64,000 bases of DNA from the NCBI GenBank assembly GCA_029216955.1, contig JANAVB010003400.1, forward strand, positions 13,051,541 to 13,115,540, written 5' to 3'. Source of the stretch: Iris pallida (taxonomy: Eukaryota; Streptophyta; Magnoliopsida; Asparagales; Iridaceae). The position numbers and the translations under genes are program-made. This document shows positions 13,829 to 25,259 of the stretch, one piece after another (position 1 is the stretch's first letter; each line of letters begins with the position of its first letter). The notes under the pieces were generated by a model. It did no database searches and had not been told where the DNA came from. It was given only the letters and a program-made list of their open reading frames with translations.

Positions 13829-14888
13829 TGTAGAAGCATGGAAAAGAATAGGAATTTCTATACGGCCCAAAACTACCATGAAACTTCATGCGGCTCAAGA
13901 CCTAGGGAGTTTCATGCGGCTGAAAATCCCTGGGAGTTTCATGCGGCTCAGAAAGTTTCATGCGGCCTTATGCGATTCAAAATCAGCCTAAGTAGCTGGC
14001 CATAATTACTCTGACATAAGGGCGACAACTCTGACAGAGATGATGGCTCTGACATAAAGACAAGACGTGACATGATCCTGAAAAGATGAGAAAATCTTCA
14101 TGATATCTGGCACAGTTCACAAGTTCCAAAGAAAATTCTTTATGCGGATCGCCTATGCGACCTTCATGCGACTCAGTCATGAGACCACTCTCCTGCGGCT
14201 CAGTCATGAGACCACTCTCATACGGCTCGGTCATGAGACAACTCTTATGCGGCTCGGTCATGAGATGTCCTTCATGCGGCTCGGTTATAAGACAACCTTC
14301 ATACGGCCCGGTCATGAGACACTCTTCATGCGGCTCGGCTATGGGACAGTCCTTCATACGGCTCAGCCAGGATGCATCATTCATGCGGCTCGCCACAGAG
14401 TAGCAGTTGAGACACATGGAAGAAATTAACCAAGTCTTAACAGTTCGGATTTAGTACAACAAACAGATCATGATCAATCTTAACCAATCTCCAGCTGCCC
14501 ACTTCTTGAGGCACAGTTACAAGGATGTGGCCCAAAATTAGCCACGTGGCTGTACACCCCCATTACTCATGAATTCCTATAATAGCAAGGTGCTATTCCC
14601 TTGCACGGAGACACACAGGGAGATATACACACACCCAGGCAGAGAGAGAGCATTTTCTTCACAGGAGCTGAGGTTGTGTTAGATCGTCCAAGGATTAAGG
14701 CAGAGTTGATAGCACTTTTTCGAGCCTCTACCGTCACCCCCCAGAATCTAAATTAAACAATTATACTTAGATTGCTTTTCCTAGGTTTTGTTCATAGGCT
14801 CTATTTTGTACAAGCGAGTTTGTAATTGTGAGTCAAAGTTCAGTCCTCCTATAAAACTGTTTTGTTTCCCGACAATCAATGGCAAATA
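13829..14888 (+). repeat. X 5' LTR
   Basis: About 1.06 kb, beginning TGTAGAAGCATGG and ending near GGCAAATA, before the PBS. The first 160 bases match the partial 3' LTR at 53499. A TATA-like TATAATAG is at 14578-14585. The LTR is rich in the word ATGCGGCTC: three or four scattered copies at 13890-13965 and an array at 14145-14403. The end is set by comparison with the Z LTR end (GGCAAACA) and is uncertain by a few bases. Confidence 0.82.
14145..14403 (+). repeat. ATGCGGCTC array in the X LTR
   Basis: About nine degenerate 27 bp units, each with ATGCGGCTC (or ATACGGCTC) followed by a GGTCATGAGAC-like half and CTCTC or CCTTC. The same unit, with the same 27 bp period, fills the intron of X's antisense gene (52486-52790). 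Because the unit is a multiple of three, all frames appear open on both strands; the resulting ORFs are artefacts. Confidence 0.9.
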
Positions 14889-14891
14889 CGA

Positions 14892-14910
14892 TGACGACTC
14901 TGCTGGGGAC
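14892..14910 (+). other. X primer-binding site
   Basis: TGACGACTCTGCTGGGGAC, one base different from the expected TGGCGACTC form, lies three bases after the LTR. As in W, an ATG (14891) overlaps it. In X that frame closes after a dozen codons, and the gag-like frame continues one base out of register. Confidence 0.7.
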
Positions 14911-14933
14911 TAACTTTTTCCACTGCTGAGAAG

Positions 14934-15602
14934 TTGGTGACGCAATCGGACGCAACAAAACTCGGCTCCACGCAACAGATGCTGGTTGTTCTCTTCGACC
15001 AGCAAGCGTTTGAAGAGATGCTCTCCGAGGGGAGCGCTAGCCCCATCCAGAAGCGAGCCGGCCCGAAGAAGGGCCACAGGGAGTGGAGGCCCAAAATTGT
15101 TGCCCCTCTCCAAGCTCTGGAAGAAGTGTTCTCTGCTGCCCAAGACGGCGAAGAAGACTCACATCCGGCCCCACTTCAGGCCGCAGAGGACCCTGCTGTC
15201 CCCAAGTTCGGCAAAGAAAAATACTATGATGCTGGACTTGCGGGAGCAAAAGAGAACTCTATGCGGTCTAAGAAGAAGCCGTATAAGGGTACCAGCCGCA
15301 TGCAAAAGGCTCATGCGGCCACCAACCCCAACCGCATGCAGAAGGCTCATGCGGGCACCAATCCCAGCCGCATGCAAAATGCCTATACGGCCACCAACCC
15401 TATCCGCAGGGAGATGACCTATGCTGCATCCAATACCAGCCGTTGGCCATCTGCCCTATGCGGATCTGGTTCAGTCTTCGATCGCCTCTCATGCGGTCAT
15501 GACATCAGAAGCTCCAAAGAAGATGTGTCAGATTCTATGCGGCACAGCTTGGACTCTTCCTACTACGCACCCTTGGGTGCTAGAACGAAGAAGTCTAGGA
15601 CA
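14934..15602 (+). pseudogene. X gag-like N-terminal ORF, interrupted by copia-1
   Basis: An open frame whose start region (VTQSDATKLGSTQQMLVVLF) matches W's N-terminal fragment. It is basic and low in complexity, with a four-fold 12-residue repeat (RMQKAHAATNPN type, 15297-15440). It has no domain I recognise. The frame ends at a stop just inside the copia-1 LTR. The target duplication GGACA means the codons before and after copia-1 are in the same frame, and the frame stays open to 30267 on the far side. The ATG at 14934 is probably not the original start, which by comparison with W lies in the PBS. Confidence 0.55.
15297..15440 (+). repeat. 36 bp coding tandem repeat in X gag
   Basis: Four 36 bp units encode 12-residue repeats: RMQKAHAATNPN, RMQKAHAGTNPS, RMQNAYTATNPI, RREMTYAASNTS. 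Each unit contains CCGCATG and GCTCATGCGG-like words, the same short word found in X's LTR and antisense-gene intron, here inside a reading frame. Confidence 0.85.
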
Positions 15603-16871
15603 TGTTAGGGTTATATACTAAAAGAATCACTTTTGTAGTAACCTTATTTCCTTAATTTTTGATGAGAATCATATGGGCAAATGTTTGCATATTATATTTG
15701 TTGCAAGTGTTAATACAAATGTCTGATATTCTATATTGTAGATAATATGGTGTGTGGTATCACGCAGAAGATCATATTATCAGTTTCCTATGGAGTATAT
15801 AAATAGTTCACAACCTAGATGGACTTGGACAATCTATTGGAAAGGTTGTAGTGTAATCTGATATTAGTCTATATTGACTATAGGTTTATACTAGTACAAT
15901 CTATGTGTATTGAACAGGACCACTTGAGGTTGTTCTCTTTGTACTGACTACATAAGAGAACAAACACCTCTGTTATTATGGATACTTGTGCTTTTAGTCC
16001 GGATATAATAACGGACATGTATATGCAGTGTGTATTACTTTGACTCATAAAAGAGTGAGATTCATTATGGATCAATAACCTCTTTGAATTGGGTAATAAC
16101 ATTGTATGTATGATGGGCTGTTGATTATAAATGGAATCCATGTCCCGATACATCGGGTTGATGATGTCCTCTTAAGGAGCTCATAAGGATTGTCATATAA
16201 ACCCTGCAGGTAGATTATATCCGACATGACAAATAAAGTTGAGCGGTACTACTTAAGGATAAAAGATGTCGAATCAATATAGTTGTCAGTAACTTAATTT
16301 GATCGACGGACATACGATATCTTAACATGGGGAGCCAAACGAGCATATAATAAAAGGAGCCCACAAACATAATTTGGGATTAGGGAGGTAGTGCAACAAT
16401 AGCTCATTAGTGGACCGAGCTATTGTTAATGGGCCTGGATTGTGTGTTCGGGCTGAACACGGGATATCCAGATCCATTAGGTGGCCTAACCCTAATTTTT
16501 CCTCATGGTCCCTGTCGTAGCCTATATATACCCTCTATTCTCTGGCCGCCAGATTACTGATCAAAAATCTGAAATTTTTTCTAAATTCGTGATTCACGTA
16601 AGGAGAGAAAGAGAGGGCTGCCAAGGAGAAGAAAAGGTTGGGAGATCGTCGCCCACACGACGTCCAACTCGAGGAAGGAATATGTGCAGAAGATCTTGTG
16701 GTCGTCCGCTCGAGATTGCCAGGAATTACTTGTCTACTTTCCGCCGCAGGTATAAGTCGTGAACCCTAGTTTCCGCCTATGAATGGTTAGAACACGTATT
16801 AGATCTGTTTAACTTTCTATCGATCAATACGCACACCAAAGGAAGGGTCCTGGGAATCCCCAGTTCCAGGA
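15603..16871 (+). repeat. Copia-1 5' LTR
   Basis: Starts TGTTAGGGTTATATAC. Its last bases read TTCCAGGA where the 3' LTR reads TTCCATCA; the length is identical in both LTRs. It contains a TATATAAATAG box near 15798 and a CTATATATACCC box near 16523. ORFs within it (for instance 16505-16762) are mirrored in the other LTR and are not genes. Confidence 0.92.
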
Positions 16872-17675
16872 ATTGTTACAGAGCCACTTTGGATCTACGT
16901 ATTGATTGATACGTCCATGTTGTCCAATAAAACCTGCGCTGTGTAATAGTCGGTAGATGTTGATCTATTCTAACTCGGTTTTGCAGGCATCTTAGATCCA
17001 ACTATTATGGTCTAATGAATGTTTTTTGATTGTGCTGTTTAAACGACGGACATGTCATGGATATTGTTGTTGCTGTGGATGTAATTAAAATCACGAGGGT
17101 TGATCGTGCTTATTATTTTAATTTTTCAATCTAGATTATGTGTGAACTCCTTCGGGAGGCATAGGATTGATGTAATTTTAATTATTTTTGATCAATCGTG
17201 ATGGCGGTAGTGGCTGTTTCTGACGTCGGATGAGATACTGGTTTTAAGCAGTCCAGAGACAGACAGATGATTTTCGATGAAGGAATCGACAGCCAAAACG
17301 TAAAAAACCCCGAATAGATCTGCGCAGCGCCAGATTTTGGATTCGGATAGTTGAGGAAGGAGCATTAAAGATGACCATAATAGTTGGATATTTTCTCTTA
17401 TTTTTGTTATTTTGCTTTTTCTGATTATGTATGTTTATTATTGTGTGGTTGTTTTTTTGAAAAACCAAGCCTACATTAATAATGGACAACATGGACATAA
17501 TATCAACTAGTAGAAAAACCCTCATTGTTAAATAACTAAGTGGGAGAGGATTTTATTTAGTATAAATCCTATGGTCTCTATTACTGGTTTGTAGGTGATG
17601 TAATTATACTTGCGTGTTGGCTTTAGTACTTTCCTCCATATCGGATGAGTATAATTATGGATCACCAGTACAAAC
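16872..17675 (+). other. Copia-1 PBS and leader, first part
   Basis: TTGTTACAGAGCC at 16873 is a damaged form of the TTGGTATCAGAGC initiator-Met PBS seen intact in copia-2 (42544). The remaining 0.8 kb is non-coding leader. It is interrupted at 17675 by the CACTA insertion (its TTC duplication is 17676-17678) and resumes at 24226, reaching the gag ATG at 24636. No ORF is supported. Confidence 0.7.
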
Positions 17676-17678
17676 TTC

Positions 17679-17880
17679 CACTACACCAAAACACGCAATT
17701 TGTAACACATTTCTTTAATAATTAGTAACAGTTATTACCATGAAACTCTTGTAACAATAATAACCGTTACAATAAATAAAAAAATGTTACTAAAATTTTA
17801 ATTTTATATTTTTGTTACTTTTATAAATTTTATGACATTAAAAACCGTTGCAAAGGTAACTGTTAGAAACAAAAATTTCC
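17679..17880. repeat. CACTA left terminal and subterminal repeats
   Basis: Left TIR (17679-17693) followed by about 190 bases with repeated GTAAC, GTTAC and AACCGTT words in both orientations. Such subterminal arrays are transposase-binding sites in En/Spm-type elements. Confidence 0.75.
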
Positions 17881-18029
17881 AATTCCCACACTATTTCCCC
17901 ATTCTTGCCCTATTTTTTTCATCATAGAGGGAGCAAAGTGTACGAAAGAGCATTTCTCACCATCCCTAAATCTCTCCTCCTCTCTGTGCTACAACCTGAC
18001 CACCACGACCGCCGCTATTCGTGGTGCCA

Positions 18030-18533
18030 TCATCCTCACGAAACTATAGGTGGTGCCGATGAGGAGGGGAGTCATCCTCAATGACATCAGCTCCACCGCC
18101 GAAGAGCTCTCTCCCCAAATCTAGAAGCTCCCTCACCAGTAGGAGGAGCTCCTCCGCGGCTTCCGTATCGCAGTCGACGAGCGGGACCTATCGATGGACT
18201 CCGGGTTCCCAAACGAGATCAAGGGCATCCAGAGAAGAAGCGACTGTCCCTCCCTAGGGTTTTCATCGGGGGCCAGCACATAGGGGGTTTCGAGGAGGTG
18301 CAACAGCTGCACGAGAGCGACGATATGAAGAAGTTCATGAAGGGGTCCCCGCGGTGGAGACGAGGACGTGCGAGGGCTGCGAGGGGTCCTGTTCGTGCTT
18401 TGCGGGAGCTGCAATGGGAGCCACAAGTACTACCATCCAGAGAGGGCGACTTTCTGGACTTGTAACGCCTACAATGACAATGGGCTCTTCCGGTGCCCCG
18501 ATTGTTTTTCGGATAGTTGTTTTTCTTCTTCGG
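18030..18533 (+). pseudogene. Captured glutaredoxin-family gene fragment
   Basis: Reading through frameshifts, the plus strand encodes the C-terminal half of the plant glutaredoxin-like family with a Cys-rich tail. Landmarks are GFRIAVDERDLSMDSGF (18158-18208), RVFIGGQHIGGFEEVQQLHE (18256-18315), TCEGC (18366-18380), then VLCGSCNGSHKYY (18395-18433) and CNAYNDNGLFRCPDC (18460-18504). The order and spacing of the paired CxxC motifs fit that family well. The N-terminal active-site half is absent or unrecognisable. No intron interrupts it. At least two frameshifts. This is transduplicated host sequence, not a working gene. Confidence 0.78.
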
Positions 18534-18946
18534 CACCGGTATTGTTCATTGAATCTCTCGGTAATTTATGTCCCCCTTTGTGATGAGGGGTTTATGAATT
18601 ATGTTATTTGTTAATGTCTATTTCACTTATCAGATTCAGCAGTACTATAGTTCATGTGGGTGATTCAGGATCATCCTAATGGGCAGACTCTGAATGGATA
18701 TATCTAAATGCTAGACAATATTATTACTTGTAAAGCTTCTAGAGCATCAACGGTAAGACCTGACTGACCCTATGGAAGGAGGACCATGGTATCAACTCTA
18801 CACCAAATCCTTTTATGGACAAATGCTGAAGCCTAAGATCACTGGTCACTACATCTTTATTATCCAAGTAATTAACTTTAACCTGCATATTACTTATTTC
18901 TTGAAGTTCATAAATAGTTCATACTGAATATATATAACACTTTCAT

Positions 18947-19863
18947 TTGAAACATCATTTATCGGCGGTGATAGCAGATGATTGCACGACACAGAGCGAA
19001 AAGACAGGCGAAGAAGAGGACGATACGAGTCGAAGGGGAGATTGGAGTGATAACGTAGGCACCGAGAAGTTGGATAGCATCACAGACGAGGAGGCTCGAG
19101 TACAAGTTGGCAACGATGTTCATGTGAAGAAGAGGTACGCAATTTCTTTTCTTATGACCCGCATCAAAGGAGGAGAGAAAACCAGTAGCGAGGCGATGAG
19201 TGCGAGCCAGAGCTCCGGGCCGTCAAAGAGGACCCATTCCCATTTTGACTCTGCAGCCAGCGAGAAGTTGAAGAAGATGGGCACGCTGAGCAACCCATTA
19301 TGTCTTGATGAGGATGATCCGGAAGACAAAGCTGATTCAGTTTTGCCTTCCTTGGATGGCATTGATTCTGTAGATCCGTGTGAAAAAGAGGAAGAGATTG
19401 GGAGTAGAGTGGAACCATATGGAAATAAGAGATTCGAAGCTGGGCCAATATCCAAGAAGCGAAAGAGAGTCGAGGATTCTGATTTTGATGTCATAGAGGA
19501 AGAGGTTCACGACATAACGAGAGGGACTGGGAAGGGGCAGTTGAAGTGAGGCCGACGACGTCGAAGAGAAAGACAGTACGGTTATTGATGGAAGGCAAAA
19601 TGTTCAACATCCTCAAGAATACCATCTGGAACGACGACAAGGAGCTCCCCAAATAATTTACCAAAGAGAAGTCTCCCGTCGATGCTGGGATTGAATCTCA
19701 AGTTGAGGACTGGCAGAAATTTCTTCTGCCAATCTTCTCATTCGGGGACGAAAACCCGCCACCAGTTGAGAAATCGGAGCACGAAAAAAAGGTAGATAGC
19801 TTATGGACTGAGATGGACTTTGCTTTGGAGACGATCAATGTTGGGACCTATCATGGTGACAAG
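18947..19863 (+). pseudogene. Captured acidic nuclear-type protein exon, perhaps CLASSY-like
   Basis: A 200-codon ORF (18947-19549) rich in Asp/Glu/Ser/Lys with a KKRKR nuclear-localisation-like cluster near residue 175. The sequence then continues in another frame through RLLMEGKMFNILKNTIW near 19585 and LWTEMDFALETINVGTY near 19800, ending at a GTATGG splice-donor-like site at 19864. The acidic N-terminus followed by an LW.EM..AL motif reminds me of the region before the helicase core of CLASSY-type SNF2 proteins. That is a weak recollection, and no SNF2 motif is present. Frameshift near 19540 and a stop near 19655. Confidence 0.4.
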
Positions 19864-21569
19864 GTATGGTTTCAAGATTCTTCATCATAAGAACTTCTTT
19901 TAAGACATTGCAATCTTACTTCATAACTTGCATTGCATCTTCTAATTATTCGATACTTATGTAAGCATGCACACCCTCAGTGAAGGGGTTGTGCACATGT
20001 ACCAGTATTGAGTACAAATCAAGGATTCTTCATACTTTCATGTGTTCGGTATTAAACTGCTTACCTTAAGGTAAACTCAACATGCATATTAAACTTTGTC
20101 TTTCTTGAATAATGATCTATCACCGGTATCTAAAGTAGTATATTAGAATGCCTGCAAGTGAATTACTAGTTGATGCAATGATGATTAAATTTGTCAATCG
20201 ATTATATATATTTTACTTTTTAAACCTATTACCTTCTCAAACAAAGTGTCGTTAACTCATAAGGAAGATATATTAGGGAAGCTTCTAACTGTTCTAAAGA
20301 TGGTGCTTGGGATGAGCCCATCTAGGGCATAATGTCCCCTTCGATTGTGAATAGGTTGAACTATCTTGTGGAAATTGTGATGCATTGAGTACACATATAG
20401 TGGGCAATTTTAATGTTCTCTAAATGTTGAAGACCATAAGTTAGATATGGGGCTCCCATGTAGATATATGATGTTTCTGGCTGTAAGATTAACAGGCATC
20501 GTACTAGTTTGGCATGGAAGTTTTGTGTAGTGTGATCAGTTCAAACAAATATGACAATCATCACGAGTCTATATATTTTTCAATTTTCCATGTAACGTAG
20601 CATGTCTCACCCCAAATTTTATATGGGCTTAATGATGGAATCTGTTCATGCATGACAACGTAAATGAGCTATGAGAATCTACACAATTTAACTCATCTAT
20701 GTATAGGAGATTACAAGAGTATTTCTCTACAGAAACAAGAATATATCCTTTCTTATTGTGCTCTATTACAAGGAGGAACACAGGTTACATACATTGCTTG
20801 TGCGATGATGTTTCAAATGAAAGTTATTAGGTATCTATGAAAGTTATCAGGTATCTATGGTGTGAAGGTTCAATTGGCAATGTATACAACTGTCTGCTGG
20901 AAGGTGACTTGTGAATAATTTATTGCATTTGACAAGAAGATATTTAGATATAGGCATATAAAGTTTATATTTGTTTCTCATTGCCAAATACTAATACAAA
21001 TGTGGATATCTTTCTGAATACTGAAGAGTATATTAGGCTGCAAAGATGGTTCATTATGTTATGAAGAAAATGAGTCATGTTTGGTTAAAGGATGGTTCAT
21101 GAAGTGTTTGGTAGAAGATGTCAAAGTAACAATCTTTGTGGATAAGAAATTCATCAATGAAGTATCCGGATGGCCAGGTGGTCTAAAATTAATTCATTTT
21201 CTAAAATTTTCGACAAAAAGCATTTCTAGCTTCAATCTTAGAATATTGCAGTTCAAAGATTCAAGTGTTTTATTAATTCACAATACATCAAAAACCTTAT
21301 ATAAACAACTGTGGCTCAAAATATTCCAGTGTTCAATTAATTTGTTGCTTTCAGAAGTTGTCTTTTTCTTTCTTTGTGAAAATCTTATAGAAGGAAACTA
21401 GGTTCGATTTGTTCTTAGATGATTGCAGTTCAAAGTCTCATCAATATGAAAGTGAATATTACAGGTAGACAACTCATGGTTTGCGACTTTTCTGCAAACT
21501 TACCTTTTTCTTTTGAAGTAGCTCAACGTCCACATATGTTAATACATTTTGATGACATTAAAACTTTTG

Positions 21570-23560
21570 GCAGGTTCTTATGATGAGTGTACCTCAAATT
21601 GCTTGTTAGGCTATACCACAGGAGCTTCTGAAAACACTTATGTGTTGGCCCAATGATCGAAAAAAAAGTTTCTATGACTTCAAGTTATTGGTCAACGTCT
21701 TATGCTCATCTAATGACCAGGTAGGGAATATAGTGGCTTTTCTTCCACAAGGAATATTTATGTCAGTAATATTTCCTGCGGTTCAGACTTCAAAAGAGCT
21801 TTATGACAAATACCAATCATGGAATAAGTTAAAGGAGAAATATGATCATAATATTCTTTCATGCGATTCAGACTTGAAGTTGACGGATACTTCTCCAGAC
21901 CACTGTATCCCTGTCTGATACATATCAGATTTAGTGCTTCCTAGACACTTGTGGAATGTGGCCCTTATATGTCTAGGTTCTAGGGGTTCCATAGGAACGA
22001 AGTGTAGTTGAGATATTAGTCACATTTCCTTTGAAACAAGTCCTTTCTAGAACTAGTTATGATTTGGAAACCAATTACTATAAAAACTTGCACAAGTCTG
22101 TAATTTTTTCTTTGCTTTAATTGGTCTGATCACTTTTGTTTTTGAAACTGAATTTACTTGCTTGTGCTTCCAGTCTTTAGTGGAATTCTTTGTGACCTCT
22201 CCATACATATATGGTGGTTAGGCTGTGAACATCTTGATCCTCCCCAGATATGCAGGAAGCTTGTAGCACTGTGGCACCCTTTTTTCTTTGTCAAAATTGA
22301 TGAAATGATTGTTTGGTTTGTGCGATATATAGCGGATGCGTTGGTGAAGACGACTAGCAAAGATCAGATATCACTATCTTAATATTCGTACATATGTTGT
22401 ATGCATAATTTCTTTGGTTTGTTCTAGCTAATTACAAGATTTGGCCAATTATTTGAATGTGTATTTGGACAAATGATTGTTGGGCAAACTTGCATCGTGA
22501 TTCAAAGGTTTTTTTTACATACCTGAATTTTCCATTTGTTTAGTATTTCTTTTTTTAAAATTTGAGATTTACTATGATCATTGTCTTTGTAAATCACCAA
22601 GGAAGGAAAGAGCACTCTTAAGAGAGTGCTAGTTTGTTTCTAGGGTTTTCTAGTTCCTAGGAAGTCTAATTCCCTCCAGGAATAAAAGTTCATGTTCATA
22701 GCAAGGGCCATAAGCTTGGGATCTATTCTGATGTCGATTTAGTCCTTTTCTTTGAAGAATTAATTTATTTTTCTATGTTTTTTTTTGCCAGTATGGTTCA
22801 GGTTTATTCAGGAGTAATGTTAACATTATCCATGTTATTTTTATTGGCAGGACTAAGACTTGTAGCAATAAAATGCCAGGCTCTCACTTGGTCATGAGAA
22901 AAAGGATGTCAAAACCTGTGCAGAATGGGTAAATCATCTACCACCCTTTAACGTTGTTGTAGAATGGGAGAAGAAACATTCAGAATATGAAGTATGACAA
23001 ATACAATCAATACAAAAGAGGAGACATGCTGCAGAGTTACTTTGCTTTCAAATCATCTGAAATTTGAGTTAGCTTGACAAAATGCCGTTAAGATGTTGAG
23101 TTACTATGCCAAACATTGAACTTTGTTGTGCTACATTATAATTATGAGAAATTTGATATTTCTGTCATTGTTAATGTTCTGCAGGAGCGTAAGGCATACG
23201 ATAAAGCTGATCAGGATGTTGATGACTAGAGGACTAGTGAGATTGCCAAGGACATTGCAAAGTGTAAGGTATAATATTATCTATTAGCTCTCATACCCAA
23301 CAATTCCTCATGTAAAAAGAAGATAATAGTTTTCTTTCGAAAATATGCTATTTTTTTTACTGAACATTATGAACTTGCTTGTTCCTCTTCACAATTCAGG
23401 ACATCAGGACATTAGCTGCGCCAACTTGCTATGTTTCTCTATCCACCTTCTTCAATGACAATGTGGTAGCATGCCCCTATTGTAGTTCTAGTATTCTCAT
23501 GACGGGGAGAGAGTCATTCTACTACATGTCCTTTCGGTTCTACTGTAAATGATGTCTTTT
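21570..23560 (+). pseudogene. Unidentified captured exons inside the CACTA element
   Basis: Several short coding-like stretches separated by AT-rich intron-like DNA: 21574-21720 (QELLKTLMCWPNDRKK, FKLLVNVLCSS) after a GGCAG acceptor and before a CAGGTAGGG border; 21720-21918, an open continuation; 22172-22382; 22861-22980 after TTGGCAG; 23185-23270 (ERKAYDKADQDVDD, one stop) between CTGCAG and AAGGTATAA; and 23400-23550 after ATTCAG with ACPYCSSS. The borders look like real splice sites. I could not recognise the source gene or genes, nor tell whether they come from one locus. Confidence 0.35.
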
Positions 23561-23859
23561 ATAGTTTGATTTATTGAACATCATGTTGGTGATTCTTCAG
23601 ATTTTTTCCAATAGAGAATTAGTGTTTGTACAAATAATGTTGGATGATTTTATTCCACTTTATAGAGACATAATTTTTGTGACATTAGATTTTACTATGT
23701 ATGCTTGAGTAGTAAAATAAGTTTGGTTGTATTATTTTTTACTTTTATGTATATATATCGAGTGGTTATGGTTTGTAAGTATCAACATTCTATATTTGTT
23801 TTGTAAAAAAAGATTTATAATAGTTATTTCTGTAACAAAATTTGAAAAATAACTGCTAA

Positions 23860-24222
23860 AAATGGGTAAAATCGACAATTTGTAATGGTTACATCTGTGA
23901 TAAAGTTTTCAGCCATCACGGTTTAAACCATTACAAAAATTGGTATCACAACGAATATTACTGTCACAAAGTTTTCGGTTGTCACAATTTAAAACGTTAC
24001 AAATTTAGGATTCGTAACGATTATTATTATGACAAAATTTAATTTCATGCACGGTTATTATCGTGACAAAAAGTGTTATAAAGATTTATTTTTGTTACGT
24101 TTATTACTGTGACAAAAAAATGTTACAAAAATTTGTAACACCTGATTAGTCACGGTAATTACCGTGACAAAAATTATTTGTCACGGTAATAACTGTTGGC
24201 AATCACCTGTTTTGGTGTAGTG
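23860..24222. repeat. CACTA right subterminal and terminal repeats
   Basis: Dense GTGACAAA, GTTACAAA and CACGGT words, several forming small palindromes such as GTCACGGTAATTACCGTGAC (24152-24171). It ends in the right TIR (24208-24222). It mirrors the left subterminal region in composition. Confidence 0.75.
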
Positions 24223-24635
24223 TTCCTTAGAGATAATTGTAGAAAGTTACCTAGTATGTGTTCACTTCTCCATCTGAAGGAACTCATTACAAGGTAATGG
24301 ACTTAGTATTAAGTAATGGTATACACTTAGATACAAATAATGGTATTCTCCCCATCAGAGTCACTGTTATTAGTTGTATGACCAGAGCAAGACCAGCATA
24401 TTAATTTTATTTTTCATAAAGTTATATTGACATGATAGTAAAATTAATAAGAAAAATCTACTTGAACAAAGTTGAATTTGTATACGTCCACACTATCATG
24501 GCATGCTGAATTTATGGTGTTCAAGGTGTTGGTGAATTTCTTATTATTATTTTGAGGAAATCAATATTTAGTTAATTCAAAAAAAAAATATTTGCCCTAC
24601 GTAATTTTATTTATGTGATTCTCAGGATTTCAAAA

Positions 24636-25259
24636 ATGGGTTCTTTCAGTCCACTTATGGTGATTCTTAAAGAAAACAAACTTACCGGACCTAATTATAT
24701 TGACTGGAAACGTAATTTGGACATTGTTCTGACTGTTGAGGAGTACAAATATGTACTTGTTGAGGAATGCCCACCTAAGCCTGATGCTAACTCTGATGAA
24801 AAGGTCAAAGAGGCTTATAAGAAGTGGAAAAAGGCAAATAAGATGGCGCGGTGTTACATTCTGACATCTATGTCAAATGTACTGCAACATCAGCATCAGG
24901 CCATGGCCACAGCTTATGACATGATGTATAACCTCAAGGAACTCTTCGGACATCAGAGTAGAGCAGCTAGGCAGTTTGCTATGAAATGTTTGATGAATAC
25001 AAAAATGGCTGAGGGTACACCAGTAAGGGATCATGTTCTCAAGATGATGGGTCATCTGAATGAGATGGAGATCCTTGGAGCTGAAATCGATAGGGAATCC
25101 CAGGTCGATATCATTCTCGGGACTCTGCCTAAAAGTTTTGACAATTTCTGCCTTAATTACAACATGAACAAAAGGTTGTATAGTTTGGCAGAACTTGCAA
25201 AAGAGCTACAGGATGCTGAATCTCTCTTTAGGCAGAGTGGTCATACTTTTGTTTCTTAA
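24636..25259 (+). pseudogene. Copia-1 gag (UBN2-type) fragment
   Basis: The start MGSFSPLMVILKENKLTGPN and following WKRNLDIVLTVEEYKYVL, MARCYILTSMSNVLQHQHQ, MKCLMNTKMAEGTPVRDHVL and MNKRLYSLAELAKELQDAE are typical of plant copia gag proteins, which form the nucleocapsid. The ATG at 24636 begins the conserved part; an upstream in-frame ATG at 24615 adds seven non-conserved residues. A TAA at 25257-25259 ends the ORF, but the same frame resumes directly and reaches the zinc knuckle. The CACTA transposon lies about 400 bp upstream in the leader. Confidence 0.88.

Larger units (their letters stand above)
17679..24222. mobile_element. CACTA (En/Spm-type) transposon with captured gene pieces
   Basis: Perfect terminal inverted repeats CACTACACCAAAACA and TGTTTTGGTGTAGTG flanked by the 3 bp duplication TTC (17676-17678, 24223-24225), the hallmarks of a CACTA element. 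Length is 6.54 kb. No TnpA/TnpD transposase is recognisable, so it is non-autonomous. Subterminal regions are rich in short TAAC/GTTAC and GTGAC words. The interior holds exon-like fragments of host genes with splice-like borders, including a glutaredoxin-type gene. The rest of the interior (19870-21590 and gaps between fragments) is AT-rich with nothing I recognise. Confidence 0.93.

Noticed and set aside
13983..14429. Long ORFs on both strands (MTEPHEG / HETTLMRLGHE repeats)
   Set aside because: They come from the 27 bp LTR array; a period divisible by three keeps all frames open. Not genes.
16505..16762. ORF with a Gly/Arg-rich sequence, repeated at 29560-29817
   Set aside because: It lies inside the copia-1 LTR and recurs only because the LTR is duplicated.
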